Shown here in pieces: positions 44,945 to 57,971 of a DNA stretch of 64,000 nt (the first letter of the stretch is position 1; every line of letters begins with the position of its first letter). Where the stretch lies: the NCBI GenBank assembly GCA_013350335.1, contig CM023540.1, positions 60,178,962 through 60,242,961 on the forward strand. Direction: 5' to 3'. Origin of the DNA: Chimonanthus salicifolius (lineage: Eukaryota > Streptophyta > Magnoliopsida > Laurales > Calycanthaceae). The notes beneath the pieces are model-generated. The model did no database searches. It was not told where the DNA came from and saw only the letters and a list, made by a program, of their open reading frames with translations. The position numbers were made by a program, and so were the translations under genes.

Positions 44945-44946
44945 AC
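44945..44946 (-). promoter_or_regulatory. Putative 5' splice site in D LTR
   Basis: The minus strand reads GGAACTG|GTAGGT, preceded by CGTAGGAGTCAC, at the position equivalent to the other LTRs. Confidence 0.45.
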
Positions 44947-46502
44947 CAGTTCCGTGACTCCTACGATTTTCCTTTGCTTCGGCTTGTTCTTCTGATCATT
45001 TCCTTCCTTTGCCTTTTCCTTCTTCTTCTTGATCCTTTGGCCGAGTGTGAGCTTGATCAATATAAAATCTCCAAGAGTGGTTCGGCCAAGAAGGGTGTAG
45101 GTTTGAGAAAGAGAGATAGAATTCGGCTTGAATAATAGCTTGAGATCAAAACTTCTCTAAGTCTTTTGGTCTTGAGGAGTGGTCGGCCAAGAGATGATTT
45201 TGAGGGAGAGAAAAACAGCCAAGAGGGAGAGGGAGAGTATGAGATGAATATTTTCCTTTCTTCCACTAATGTGGTCGGCCAAAGATGATAGCTTTGGTGC
45301 AGCCCATTGTGTAACTCCCATTTCCTTAACCTCCCTCCTTAATGCTTCCCTTGGGGATTTCATCCATGAGATAAAACTTCCAAGGCTCCAATGGCTACAA
45401 TGGGGTGCCTTGTGTAACCTCCACAAACCTCATTCATCTCCCATAACTTCTCCATGTGGGGGTTTCATCTTTGAGATGAAACTCCCCCCCTCCTTCCCTC
45501 CAACGTGTGCCTTGGCTTAGCTTGTGTACAAACCGCCACCTTTCCATTTAATTCCCATTTGGGAGTTTCATCCATGAGATGAAACTCTATGGCTTCCAAC
45601 GTGCATGCCATTATTTGAATTTTGAAACAACCCACCACCTGCATCTTCACACTCCACTCACTTGAGATGAATATCGCCATAACTTCCCATCCAACTCATT
45701 TTACTCAACTCATTAATTTAACTCAAATCACTTGAAATCAATTCAAACCCTTGATCCCATTTCCAATTTAATTCAGCCCCACATGTAACGCCCGGCCCTT
45801 TTCACCGAAATCAGAGTCTATTTTTTTTTTTGAAAAAGAGTGACAAAGGGCACGGACGTCATGACGCGAGTTAAGTCCGAGCTTCTAAAGCCCAGCTCTT
45901 AACTGGCCAACCCTACGTGTGCGTGGAACAAAGTCCACGGAGAACGGTTCACATGTAGAAGTAAGCATCGGAGAACATTTAAACCAAGTGCGGAAAATTA
46001 TAATAGAGTCTAACCTACAAATTCTTAGATAGCAGGGAAGTTACATTCATTCAATCACCAAACATCCTCAAAATCATAATGTCCAAGGTAATTTTCAAAA
46101 CATAGCAAGTAATCTAACTTATTACATTCCGACAAGCTAAATTATTCAAAATACATTTCCAAAATAAAACTTAAATAAATTGAGTAACTCGTTTCCCCAA
46201 GCTCCTAAGCTTGGCTCCCGTCTCGTCCTTCGTCTCCGCCATCTCCTGTGTCATCAGCTACGGTAGAAGTAGGGCATTAGACAACGCGCCCAGTAGGACT
46301 CCGAGTAGGGCTAACACATGGATTAGTGATAACAAAGCATATAGATAATATTATAATAAAACCATGCACTTTGGGCAATGTCATGCAATGGGTGTTTTAT
46401 GTCATGAATCCCACCCATCAATCTCATCATCATTGTACAATGTCCCTTTTTCAACCATACATAGTGTTCCAAATAAAATCCATACCATCATCGTGCCATG
46501 AC

Positions 46503-46735
46503 CCTCTTGATGGAAAAGCCTCATCAAGATGCGATCCACACTAGGCATCCCCCTTGATGGAAGAACCCTCATCAAGGTATAATAATAACTGCAACATCCC
46601 CCTTGATGGAAAACCATCATCAAGGTATCATAATTACAAAGGTCCCCCTTGATGGCAAAACCTCATCAAGGTATAATAATACATATATGAAATATCCCCA
46701 TGCTTGTTTATCGGTCGCCCAGATGGAGCATGGAC
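46503..46735. repeat. CTTGATG...CATCAAG hairpin units (C 3' LTR)
   Basis: Four units starting near 46504, 46551, 46591 and 46647, then the CGGAGCATGGACTCCG-type hairpin (here with a changed arm, GATGGAGC). The other LTR repeats the set near 54488-54727. Confidence 0.85.
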
Positions 46736-48589
46736 TCCGGTTTCATTTCATCCTTCCCCTGTCATATCCCTCCCATGCCATGCATGAGATGCAGATGCCA
46801 TATGCCATGTAATATATGTAACTCATAGTAATAAAACCCATCTTAAAAAAAATGCCATGATTATCAAAATAAATCAAAGGAAACCCATCACCTAATACCA
46901 AAATCCAAAACCCATCTTAAAAACAACCACATGATTACCAAAATAAATTAGAGGAAAACATCACATGATACTAAATCCAAAACCCATCTTAAAACAAACC
47001 ATATAATTTCCAAACTAATTCAAAGAAACCATCACTTAATCCATGGCTTACAGAAAGGTAGGAATCCTACCAAATACCAACTAGCGTTCTTTCTTTCGTT
47101 TCCGCCCGATGGACTCGGTCGCTGATCCGCGTACCGCTTGCGATGTCCGGTGCCTTATTACATATTAACAATTAGTCCATGCTTTAACCATTTCTAAGCC
47201 CATACATCATGTCTTAGTGGGTTTTCCTTATTTTGGCCAATATTTACGGTTTTGCCATTACCCTTCCATGGATAATTCATTCCCTCGTCCATATCCATTA
47301 TGGTCTATAATGGGTCCATATCTTAGACCCATTAATGATCCATAACTTAGGTCCGTTAATGACCCAGGAACCATATCATGTGATCATAAAATTAGTCCTT
47401 TTATTAACCTAACCCTTATTCCTTCAAACCCATACAAAACCCCATACTTAACCCTTTAAATGGTTAATGGATCATGGGTTCAAAATACCCAATTCATCAA
47501 ATCTTTCCATGGGATTTACATCATGCATTTAACCCATAATGAGTCTATTATCCACTCATTCCCTTTATTCATAATTGATCCATACACTCACCAATCATGA
47601 GAGACAACCATATCTTAACCTAATCCCCATTACCTAAAGCATATCCATAGACTTTAATCTTAGCGTATCCATTGGTTCACAAAAATGGGTCCATTGATGT
47701 CTCATTAACCATGACATAAGAACATTAGCAATTAACCACTTAATTAACCTAACCTCCATTTATTTAAAACATAAATATATATAACCCCATACTTAGACCA
47801 TTAAGTGGCTCATAACAATGGGTCATGGGTTCATTAAAAATCAGCCCTTTCAACTTAACCAAATCCCCATTTTTTCTTTGGTCCTTGGTCACACTTTAGA
47901 TTCATCACAAGTCCCTCCATTGAGAGAACCTAAACCATACATTTAATTCATCATTCTTTAATCACATTTAAGTCCATTAACTTAGCCACCTTCCCATTAC
48001 AACTATCAACATTAGGTTTACATTGGTCCATCAACACCACCAACATTCCCCATTTATTTTTCCATTCTTTTACATCCATCATCATTCCACATTCATCACC
48101 ATAGGGTTCATCCCCATCTACCATTCTTTTTGAGATCATTAAAATCACCAACATCTCCCATGATTTTTTTTCCCTCATTTAAAATCCTTTCAAAATTACT
48201 ACATTTAATCATTTTCCAATTTAAAAACCCTAAATCATTCTCCATGCTTCCATTCCTATAAAATCCCAAAAATCACACATAACTTACCATGGGGTTCGGC
48301 CATACTACATCGCCGAACTCTATGGCCTTTAATTTCTTTACCAATCATCATTTCCAAAAGTAATTTACATATCTCCATTACTTAAATAATTGAAATACTT
48401 AATGTCCTTTATCCATTTATTTTCCTTAACCTAATTTTTCTTTCCATTTTGTCCATTTATTCATCCTTCCATGAATTGGATTTGAGATCCAAGGCCATGA
48501 TGTTTTGGCCACCTCTAAATCCAAAAAAAATGGATTTCATATCCTCTTAAAACCTAAGAAAAATTTAATCTCTTGTTTAGAAAATACTT

Positions 48590-48591
48590 AC
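48590..48591 (-). promoter_or_regulatory. Putative 5' splice site in C 3' LTR
   Basis: The minus strand reads CGGATC|GTAAGTATTTTC with CGGAGGAGGCGT upstream; the partner LTR has it at 56576-56577. Confidence 0.5.
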
Positions 48592-49715
48592 GATCCGACG
48601 CCTCCTCCGACTTTCATTACTCCCGTCGGCTTCCTTAACCTTCTTTCTTCTCCTTCTCCTTTGTTGGTTGGCTAAAATGCTTGATCAATGGTGAAAACCT
48701 CCAAGCTTGGGTTTGGCCATGGTAAGGTTTGATTTGAGAGAGAAGGAAGAAGATGGTGGAAAGAATTAACCCAAAGTCTTGGTTTTACACTTTTCCTCTC
48801 TTTTCTTTTCTTCTTCTCTTTTTCCTTAGAGATGAGGGACGGCCATGAGAGAGTGAAAAAGAGAAAGAGAATGAAATGAGTTAGATGGAAAGAGATAAGG
48901 GAAAGAGATAAGATTATCTCCTTTGGTAAAGTAACTTACACTCCACCTTAACTCCTCCCACCAACTAACCTAAGATATTTATCATGCTTTATGCTTTATG
49001 ACCCAACCACCATCAAGTCCCAACGTTTTTTGGTGTTTGAAGATAGGATTGTTTTGGTCTCCCCTCTTTTGACCCCCTTTGACCATAATTAGATTAGTTT
49101 TAGTTAATTTAATTAATTTGATCATTAGGTTAAGTTAATTAATTCCCACCTAATTTAATTCCATTAAATTCCCTCTATGAAATCCACCCGTGGTTGACCA
49201 AGTCAACCATGGTGTCCGGCCCCACCAACTCTTGGTCCACACGCCACTTCACTTGGTGAGGTGGAGGTGGGTCCCATTGGACCATGTCACCTTGGTCAAT
49301 TCATCACTAACTTAGGTGATTTAAATTTCATTAAGCCCATTCCAACTAGTTGTATCACCATTGGGCCCATGGCCCAATTACATTTATCCTTACCCATTTA
49401 TCTTAGAGCTTACATTATCTTGACCCATTGGGTCCTAAATATGTATTGGACCCAATTTGACCATCCTTGGCCCAATTGACCATTATTGACCCCTTAAATG
49501 AATTTAAATCCGATCCATAGTCTATTGGGCCCTACTTGGGCCTTTGTCCAAATTTTGGTCCATTTACCATTTATTCCATCAATTTTCCCAATTTCCATCA
49601 TTAAATTAAATAATATCCACCTTTATATTAATTTGCAAATTCCGGGCCATTACAATACAATCCTCTTTTGAATTTTCGTCTCGAAAATTCGAGCGAAGTA
49701 GAGGTTCAAAACATC

Positions 49716-51075
49716 TCATACAAAGAGTTCCGGATGAGCAACTCTTATCTCCGACTCAAGCTCCCAGGTGGTTTCTTCATTGCCATGTCATTCCCATACC
49801 ACCTTGACGAACTGAATGGCACGGTTCCGCAGCACCCTTTGTTCGCTCCGATCACTCTGACCGGCTTCTCCACATATGTCACATCGCTTTGCACATCGAC
49901 GTCTTGCACACTCAGGACATGTGAAGGATCAGGATTGTACTTCCTCAACATGAACACATGGAATACGTCATGTAAAGCTGATAACTGTGGAGGGAGCGCC
50001 AATTGATAAGCTACCCCCCCCCCCCCCCCCAACCCTCTTTAGGATTGGAAACGGGCCCACAAATCTAAGCAACAGTTTCCCCTTCTTCCCGAATCTCATG
50101 TGTCCCTTCCGTGGTGAGACTTTTAAGAACACCAAATCTCCCACCTCAAACTAGAGGAATCTTCTTCTCTTGTCAGCGTAGCTCTTTTGACCACTCTGCG
50201 CAGTGAGTAAGTGTTGCCGTATCAACTTAATCTACGCCATAGTCTCCGCAACCAACTTCGGCCCAATCAATGTAGGCTCAGCGGCCTCTGTCCAGCACGC
50301 TGGCGATCTACACGGCCTACCATATAAGGCCTCAAATGGAGCCATCTGGAGGCTTGCCTAGTAACTGTTATTGTAGGAGAACTCCGCCAGTGGCAAGCGA
50401 TCCTCCCATCCACCCTTGAAGTCCAGCATACCTACTCTCAGCATATCCTCCAATATCTGTATTGTCCTCTCCGACTGTCCATCAGTCTGTGGGTGAAATG
50501 CTGTGCTGGTCAACACGTCGGTCCCCATAGCTGACTGCACGCTCTGCCATACTCTGCTAGTGAATAGGCCATCTCTGTCGGACACAACAGTCCGGGTACA
50601 CCATGTAGTCTGATAATATTTCGGATGTACCGTCGACCCATATTGCGTCGTTGCCCCTTGATGACCTTAGTAGCCCTGTTACAAAGTCCATGGTTACATG
50701 CTCCCATTTCCACTCCGGCATTAGTAAGGGTTTGAGTAAACCCGGTGGCTTCCGATGTTCTGCCTTAACCTGCCGACAAGTTAGTGCAGCGAGCACATAC
50801 TCTGCCACATCTCTCTTGGGTCCATGCCACCAATAGTGACTCTTAAGATCATGGTACATCTTGGCGTTGTCCGGATGGGTAGAGAGCTTGGCTTGGTGTG
50901 CCTCAACCAATACTCCTTTCTACAGCTCTCAGGTACATATGTCCTACCTCGGAATAAAAAACCTTGTCCCAGTCGTAATTCCCATTCTGGTACCACCTCG
51001 CCTGTAGATATCTTGGTCCATATCTCCTCCATTTCTGGGTCTATTCACTATTCCCGCTCAATCATGTCAAGTACC
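49716..51075 (-). pseudogene. Integrase remnant of element C
   Basis: Reading leftward from 51075: MEEIWTKISTGEVVPEWELR, then DLKSHYWWHGPKRDVAEYV, LTCRQVKAEHRK and VTMDFVTGLLRSSRGNDAIW (first catalytic Asp present, unlike B). Next comes the same about 70-bp deletion as B, then DGLFTSRVW, DGQSERTIQILED, and the C-terminal tail ending at the stop 49716-49718. A C17 run (50014-50030) replaces a short C run in B. Frameshifts near 49850 and 50585 break the frame. The shared deletion shows that B and C descend from one defective master. Confidence 0.85.
50014..50030. repeat. C17 homopolymer inside the integrase remnant of C
   Basis: Seventeen C in a row where B has only a short C run (near 6382-6391). 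It is either replication slippage or an assembly artefact. Confidence 0.9.
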
Positions 51076-52730
51076 TCTTAATTACATCAACACCACTCAT
51101 ATCAACCTATGAGTTTCATTCTTACAGAATTTACTCTGTCTCATATTATCTCTTTTCCTCATGAACCCATTTGCTATTTTATGTAGATTAATGTATTCTA
51201 TTTCACTTTATCTGTTACCAAGACATTTCCCATACGTATTCCTTCAATACGTTCTTTCGTCTACTCTCTGTGTGAGTTAGTCTGCCAGTACGAGCCTATG
51301 CTCAAGTCCATTGTTGATTCCATTTTAACTAGGTTTCTAGCTTCACCCTCCTGGAACTCCATCGGCCAACTACAGAGTCAGGTGATCAGTCTCACTCGGC
51401 AGTCGCCCATAGCTTCCCATTCAAGTTTCACTAGACTCTTAATCTTTCCCTTAGGTCTATCTCTCAAAAGCAATCATACCTTTATTTGCATATAAGTCAC
51501 TATGTGACTAACCCTTTTTGTTCATAACTCCTATAATACCAATACCCGACATCAATCCAAATCATATAGATACTAGTTTCCTACCCTTCTGGATTATTCA
51601 ACACATATTCATAGATTCCTAAAAATAGTGATACAGCTAAGCTTACTTAGGTTATGTCAAATAGTACCCATTCACCACTAAAAATATTCACAAGTATTAC
51701 AAATTTCACCAACCACCAAATTCCACCCTACATGCCTACGTTATCAATGCTTACAACATCATACGGATTCATATGCCTTCATTATCAGGTCACGTAGAAT
51801 TGAAATCACACACAATCATCGAAATAACATAACTCATGTGTAACCAGATCTTTCATCTCCATTCTCATCAAACAATAACTTGAGGTAACATAAGAAATAA
51901 CACATTAATATGGTCTAGTGATTCAACATAATTATGATTAGGTTACCCTACCCCATTACAACATACACCTAGAGATATTGAAATAACAATCCTACTCATC
52001 CAAAGCAAGTCATCCCAATACATTCGAAGACCATCCATGACCATCCACAAATTCCTAAACTTTGGAATTATTCATCAGCCCCACCTAGGTTTCCAACCAA
52101 ATGCATTGGCATATCACGGCCTCTTCATGCATACTACATATTCACAACTCACAACACTTTATCAACTCATCATTATATACATAGTCTATAACACATCCTT
52201 GTTCCTCGATGACTATTCATTGTATACAATCAATTATCAAAGCAATATCATATAAACTCATTGCAACGATTGATAATTCACAATTTATCAACATCATAGG
52301 GAATCATCATGCAAACACTAAATAAAATATTTTCATAATTTCATAAGCATAGTATGGTTTGGTTCATGGTTCATTCTTTTCCACCACTTTTGAGGCCATT
52401 AACAATCATTGATATCCTCCACAATTTTTCCTCATTAAAACTCTTTAACTTCACTAACATTTATTCATTAACATCTTAAAATCATAAATCCCCCCCTCCA
52501 TGGTTTTGATCTTAAAAACCCCATTTAAGCTTACTTAATTACTCACCATAATTCCTTCCAAAAATCACACACATTTCATGCCTAAACAAATTTCATTACA
52601 TAATGTCCTTAGTAACTCCTTTATTCTTCTATCATAATACAAGGGTTGGTAGGGTTAAAGTAAACCCTTCAAAGTAATAAAATGTAACCACAACCCTGAC
52701 AAAATAACCCTTTTTGAATGACCTTTCCGA
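51076..52730. other. Non-coding spacer of element C
   Basis: Aligned counterpart of 7401-9094 in B, AT-rich, without RT or protease motifs in any frame. Small indels differ between the two copies (the T tract of B at 7801-7815 and its C tract at 8826-8849 are nearly absent). The region near 52350-52620 resembles LTR sequence. Confidence 0.7.
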
Positions 52731-53177
52731 CTACTCCCCAGCCCAGTCTTCCGTAGAAGACCCTGCATCATCCTCAAACACAAAGGAACTGTCAGGGCAC
52801 GACATCGACGTGTGACCTAGTACTCCACATGTCAAACAAGGTATTATCCCTGGTCCTCCAATATAAGGACGGTTAGTCCTTCCTGTCCCGTGTCCATGTA
52901 GTCCACAAACCGGACATACCACTTCAAAAGGGTAGGGGCAGTATATGCAGTTGTGCCCAACCTAGTTGCACAACTCGCACATATAATTGGGTTCCATTTC
53001 CCCTACCGACTCTCTTATCATCGGAAAGTCTTCCATATTCTCCTCAGGAAGAGATGCTAAATCCTATTCATCTTCCTCGGGAGGTTCCTCCTGAATGTCC
53101 ATGCTAACTTCTATGCTGGAAGCAAACACCAAATCTATGAGACAGTTAGGGGTTCCTTTATTCCATAATTCCGTATA
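52731..53177 (-). pseudogene. Three-knuckle acidic protein frame of the B/C family (best copy)
   Basis: Minus-strand frame of about 148 codons bounded by stops at 53178-53180 and 52731-52733. It has two internal TAG codons (53064-53066 and 52962-52964) where the B copy has sense codons. N-terminal part acidic (EEPPEEDE, LPEENMEDF). Then come knuckle 1 CELCN-VGHNCIYC (CX2CX4HX4C, one stop inside), a second CPVCGLHGHGTG half-knuckle without a clear final Cys, and knuckle 3 CLTCGVLGHTSMSC. An acidic tail EDDAGSSTEDWAGE ends it. No start codon is clear. CCHC knuckles bind nucleic acid in Gag proteins; a Gag-like or RNA-binding role is inferred from knuckles and position only. Confidence 0.65.
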
Positions 53178-53763
53178 CTACACGTCACTTGACATATCTG
53201 TATCATAGAATACAAATAGAATACAAAAATCATCAGCAGCAGTTCCAATAAAACCAATCTAGGTTTTGGGGAATTTCTTATGTATAGTACAATGTATTTT
53301 GTTTGGGGGAAGTTGCCAAATAAGCACACTTGTTTTCCTTTGTTTCTGGGGGGGAAATCTCTAAATCCCTAATGTTTGTTGTTCAATTTGGGGAAAAATT
53401 TCCTAAGTATCAATGTTTGTTCCATTTGGTAAGATCAGGGAAATTTTCCTACATTTGATAAATCCATCAATGTTCCATCCATTTGGGGAAAAATCTAGAT
53501 TCTGTTTTCTCGTTTCGGGGGAAGTAAACCCTATTTGCTATGTTTGATAAGTCCATCACTTATAATGATTGTCCTTCCCATGCTATCATTTCTCTACTTC
53601 CAATGCTTGTCTCAGATTGAACACTTCAGTCTGAGTCAATCGAAGTAAATTAAACCGGTCCCCGTGCAGCGGACTCCGAAGAGTCGGTCAGTTGGGATTC
53701 TTAGCTGCCAGCAAGGCATGCAACCGTCTTAACCTTACTTCGAGAGATTCATTCTTCCGATTT
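53178..53763 (-). other. Untranslated leader of element C RNA
   Basis: Counterpart of 9541-10123. Contains the UUCG-loop stem at 53672-53685. The stop at 53178-53180 is shared with B (9541-9543). Confidence 0.65.
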
Positions 53764-53776
53764 CGCTTTGATACCA
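53764..53776 (-). promoter_or_regulatory. Primer binding site of element C
   Basis: The minus strand reads TGGTATCAAAGCG, initiator-Met type with one change from B. Confidence 0.85.
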
Positions 53777-53778
53777 AC

Positions 53779-56700
53779 TGTAATGCCCGCCCCTTTTCAC
53801 CGAAATCAGAGTCTATTTTTTTTTTTGAAGAAGAGTGACAAAGGGCGCGTACGTCACGACGCGAGTTAAGTCCGAGCTTCTAAAGCCCGGCCCTTAACTT
53901 GCCAACCCTACGTGTACATGGAATGAAGTCCACGGAGAACGGTTCACATGTAGAAGTAAGCATCGGGGAACATTTAAACCAAGTGCGGAAAATTATAATA
54001 GAGTCTAACCTACAAATTCTTAGATAGCAGGGAAGTCACATTCATTCAATCACCAAACATCCTCAAAATCATAATGTCCAAGGTAATTTACAAAACATAG
54101 CAAGTAATCTAACTTATTACATTCCGACAAGCTAAATTATTCAAAATACATTTCCAAAATAAAACTTAAATAAACTGAGTAGCTCGTCTCCCCAAGTTCC
54201 TAAGCTTGGCTCCCACCTCGTCCTTCGTCTCCGCCATCTCCTGTGTCATCAGCTAGGGTAGAAGTAAGGCGTTAGACAACGCGCCCAGTAGGACTCCGAG
54301 TAGGGCTAACACATGGATTAGTGATAACAAAGCATATAGATAATATTATAATAAAACCATGCACTGTCATGCAATGGGTGTTCTATGTCATGAATCCTAC
54401 CCATCAATCTTATTATCATTGTACAATGTCCCTTTTTCAACCATACATAGTGTTCCAAATAAAATCCATACCATCATCGTGCCATGACCCTCTTGATGGA
54501 AAAACCTCATCAAGATACGATCGACACTAGGCATCCCCCTTGATGGAAGAACCCTCATCAAGGTATAACAATAACTACAACGTCCCCCTTGATGGAAAAC
54601 CATCATCAAGGTATCATAATTACAAAGGTCCCCCTTGATGGCAAAACCTCATCAAGGTATAATAATACATATATGAAATATCCCCATGCTTGTTTATCGG
54701 TCGCCCCGACGGAGCATGGACTCCGGTTTCATTTCATCCTTCCCCTGTCATATCCCTCACATGTCATGCATGAGATGTAGATGCCATATGGCATGTAATA
54801 TATGTAACTCATAGTAATAAAACCCATCTTAAAAACAATGCCATGATTATCAAAATAAATCAGAGGAAAGCCATCACCTAATACCAAAATCCAAAACCCA
54901 TCTTAAAAACAACCACATGATTACCAAAATAAATTAGAGGAAAACATCACCTGATACTAAATCCAAAACCCATCTTAAAACAAACCATATAATTTCCAAA
55001 CTAATTCAAAGAAACCATCACTCAATACATGGCTTACAAAAAGGTAGGAATCCTACCAATACCGACTAGCGTTCTTTCTTTCGTTTCCGCCCGATAGACT
55101 CTGTCGCCGATCCGCGTGCCGCTTGCGATGTCCGGTGCCTTATTACATATTAACAATTAGTCCATGTTTTAATCATTTCTAAGCCCACACATCATGTCTT
55201 AGTGGGTTTTCCTCATTTTGGCCAATATTTACGGTTTTGCCATTACCCTTCCATGGATAATTCCTTCCCTCTTCCATATCCATTATGGTCTATAATGGGT
55301 CCATATCTTAGACCCATTAATGATCCATAACTTAGGTCCGTTAATGACCCAGAAACCATATCATGTGATCATAAAATTAGTCCTTTTATTAACCTAACCC
55401 TTATTCCTTCAAACCCATACAAAACCCCATACTTAACCCTTTAAATGGTTAATGGATCATGGGTTCAAAATACCCAATTCATCAAATCTTTCCATGGGAT
55501 TTACATCATGCATTTAACCCATAATGAGTCCATTATCCACTCATTCCCTTTATTCATAATTGATCCATACACTCACCAATCATGAGAGACAACCATATCT
55601 TAACCTAATCCCCATTACCTAAAGCATATCCATAGACTTTAATCTTAGCGTATCCATTGGTTCACAAAAATGGGTCCATTGATGTCTCATTAACCATGAC
55701 ATAAGAACATTAGCAATTAACCACTTAATTAACCTAACCTCCATTTATTTAAAACATAAATATATATAACCCCATACTTAGACCATTAAGTGGCTCATAA
55801 CAATGGGTCATGGGTTCATTAAAAATCAGCCCCTTCAACTTAACCAAATCCCCATTTTTTCCTTGGTCCTTGGTCACACTTTAGATTCATCACAAGTCCC
55901 TCCACTGAGAGAACCTAAACCATACATTTAATTCATCATTCTTTAATCACATTTAAGTCCATTAACTTAGCCACATTCCCATTACAACTATCAACATTAG
56001 GTTTACATTGGTCCATCAACACCACCGACATTCCCCATTTATTTTTCCATTCTTTTACATCCATCATCATTCCACATTCATCACCATAGGGTTCATCCCC
56101 ATCTACCATTCTTTTTGAGATCATTAAAATCACCAACATCTCCCATGATTTTTTTTTTCCTCATTTAAAATCCTTTCAAAATTACTACATTTAATCATTT
56201 ACCAATTTAAAAACCCTAAATCATTCTCCATGCTTCCATTCCTATAAAATCCCAAAAATCACACATAACTTACCATGGGGTTCGGCCATACTACATGGCC
56301 GAACTCTATGGCCTTTAATTTCTTTACCAATCCTCATTTCCAAAAGTAATTTACATATCTCCATTACTTAAATAATTGAAATACTTAATGTCCTTTATTC
56401 ATTTATTTTCCTTAACCTGATTTTTCTTTCCATTTTGTCCATTTATTCATCCTTCCATGAAATGGATTTGAGATCCAAGGCCATGATGTTTTGGCCACCT
56501 CTAAATCCAAAAAAAATGGATTTCATATCCTCTTAAAACCTAAGAAAAATTTAATCTCTTGTTTAGAAAATACTTACGATCCGACGCCTCCTCCGACTTT
56601 CATTACTCCCGTCGGCTTCCTTAACCTTCTTTCTTCTCCTTCTCCTTTGTTGGTTGACTAAAATGCTTGATCAATGGTGAAAAACTCCAAGCATGGGTTT

Positions 56701-57664
56701 GGCCATGGTAAGGTTTGATTTGAGAGAGAAGGAAGAAGATGGTGGAAAGAATTAACCCAAAGTCTTGGTTTTGCACTTTTCCTCTCTTTTCTTTTCTCCT
56801 TCTCTTCCTTTCTTAATTTTCTTCTTCTCTTTTTCCTTAGAGATGAGGGACGGCCATGGGAGAGTGAAAAAGAGAAAGAGAATGAAATGAGTTAGATGGA
56901 AAGAGATAAGGCAAAGAGATAAGATTATCTCCTTTGGTAAAGTAACTTACACTCCACCTTAACTCCTCCCACCAACTAACCTAAGATATTTATCATGCTT
57001 TATGCTTTATGACCCAACCACCATCAAGTCCCAACGTTTTTTGGTGTTTGAAGATAGGATTGTTTTGGTCTCCCCTCTTTTGACCCCCTTTGACCATGAT
57101 TAGATTAGTTTAGTTAATTTAATTAATTTGATCATTAGGTTAAGTTAATTAATTCCCACCTAATTTAATTCCATTAAATTCCCTCTATGAAATCCACCCG
57201 TGGTTGACCAAGTCAACCATGGTGTCCGGCCCCACCAACTCTTGGTCCACACGCCACTTCACTTGGTGAGGTGGAGGTGGGTCCCATTGGACCATGTCAC
57301 CTTGGTCAATTCATCACTAACTTAGGTGATTTAAATTTCATTAAGCCCATTCCAACTAGTTGTATCACCATTGGGCCCATGGCCCAATTACATTTATCCT
57401 TACCCATTTATCTTAGAGCTTACATTATCTTGACCCATTGGGTCCCAAATGGGTATTGGACCCAATTTGACGATCCTTGGCCCAATTGACCATTATTGAC
57501 CCCTTAAATGAATTTAAATCCAATCCATAGTCTATTTGGGCCTACTTGAGCCTTTGTCCAAATTTTGGTTCATTTACCATTTATTCCATCAATTTTTCCA
57601 ATTTCCATCATTAAAATAAATAATATCCACATTTATATTAATTTACAAATTCTGGGCCATTACA
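53779..57664 (-). repeat. 5' LTR of element C (3,886 bp)
   Basis: Partner of 45784-49654. Differences are few. The most visible is an extra pyrimidine-rich stretch near 56800-56825. The palindrome at 56277-56308 is better preserved here. U3 hairpins lie at about 57199-57275. Confidence 0.92.
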
Positions 57665-57669
57665 CCACA

Positions 57670-57911
57670 TAATTTAAACTTGAACTCAGTTGGTGGTCAA
57701 CCAAGTCAACCATGACCCATTGGGTCCCAATTGAGCATTTCGGCCCAATTAACAAAATTTGACCCAATTAACACTCTTGACCCAATTGAACACATCTTAC
57801 CCATTTATTTCTATTGAAACCATATCCACCATCCGTTGGATCTTAATTAAATGGGTAATTTTCATATATATATATATATATATTAATCACTTGAAAATCC
57901 GGGGTGTTATA
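57670..57911 (-). repeat. 3' LTR of D, part 2 (U3 start)
   Basis: Continues after the CCACA duplication. Rich in CCCATTGGGTCCC/TTGACCCAATT motifs, then a (TA)n tract at 57863-57883, ending GTGTTATA (the LTR end CA changed to TA). Confidence 0.8.
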
Positions 57912-57971
57912 ATATAACCCTTTTTTTAAAATTTTCGTCCCGAAAATCGAGTGAAGTAGGGTTTCAGACAT
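57912..57971 (-). other. Polypurine tract and 3' untranslated region of D
   Basis: On the minus strand the A/G-rich AAAAAAAGGGTTATAT precedes the LTR, as in A, B and C. Confidence 0.6.

Larger units (their letters stand above)
42872..45783 (-). repeat. 3' LTR of D, part 1 (first about 283 bp missing)
   Basis: Aligns with LTR E from 58888 onward, so it lacks the terminal 283 bp. It holds hairpin repeats at 43245-43405, a conserved block near 43610-43650, palindromes at 43728-44608, a donor-like GTAGGT at 44945-44946 and a U3 with 'gggtttcatctttgagatgaaact' inverted repeats (45455-45590). Element C inserted at 45784; the LTR ends at 57911. Confidence 0.82.
45784..49654 (-). repeat. 3' LTR of element C (3,871 bp)
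   Basis: TGTAACGCCC...GGCCATTACA. It has hairpin repeats at 46503-46735 (four CTTGATGG units), a conserved block near 47120-47160, one decayed palindrome at 48293-48325, a donor-like GTAAGT at 48590-48591 and U3 hairpins at about 49190-49265. Only one palindrome copy, compared with three in B and five in A. Confidence 0.92.
45784..57664 (-). mobile_element. Element C: second complete member of the B family
   Basis: An 11,881-bp insertion with exact duplication CCACA (45779-45783 and 57665-57669). LTRs are 45784-49654 and 53779-57664, near-identical to each other by eye, so young. Minus-strand order is as in B: primer site, leader, zinc-knuckle frame, spacer, integrase remnant with the same deletion. 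Its interior (4,124 bp) matches that of B (4,118 bp) end to end. Host sequence is the LTR of D. Confidence 0.92.
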
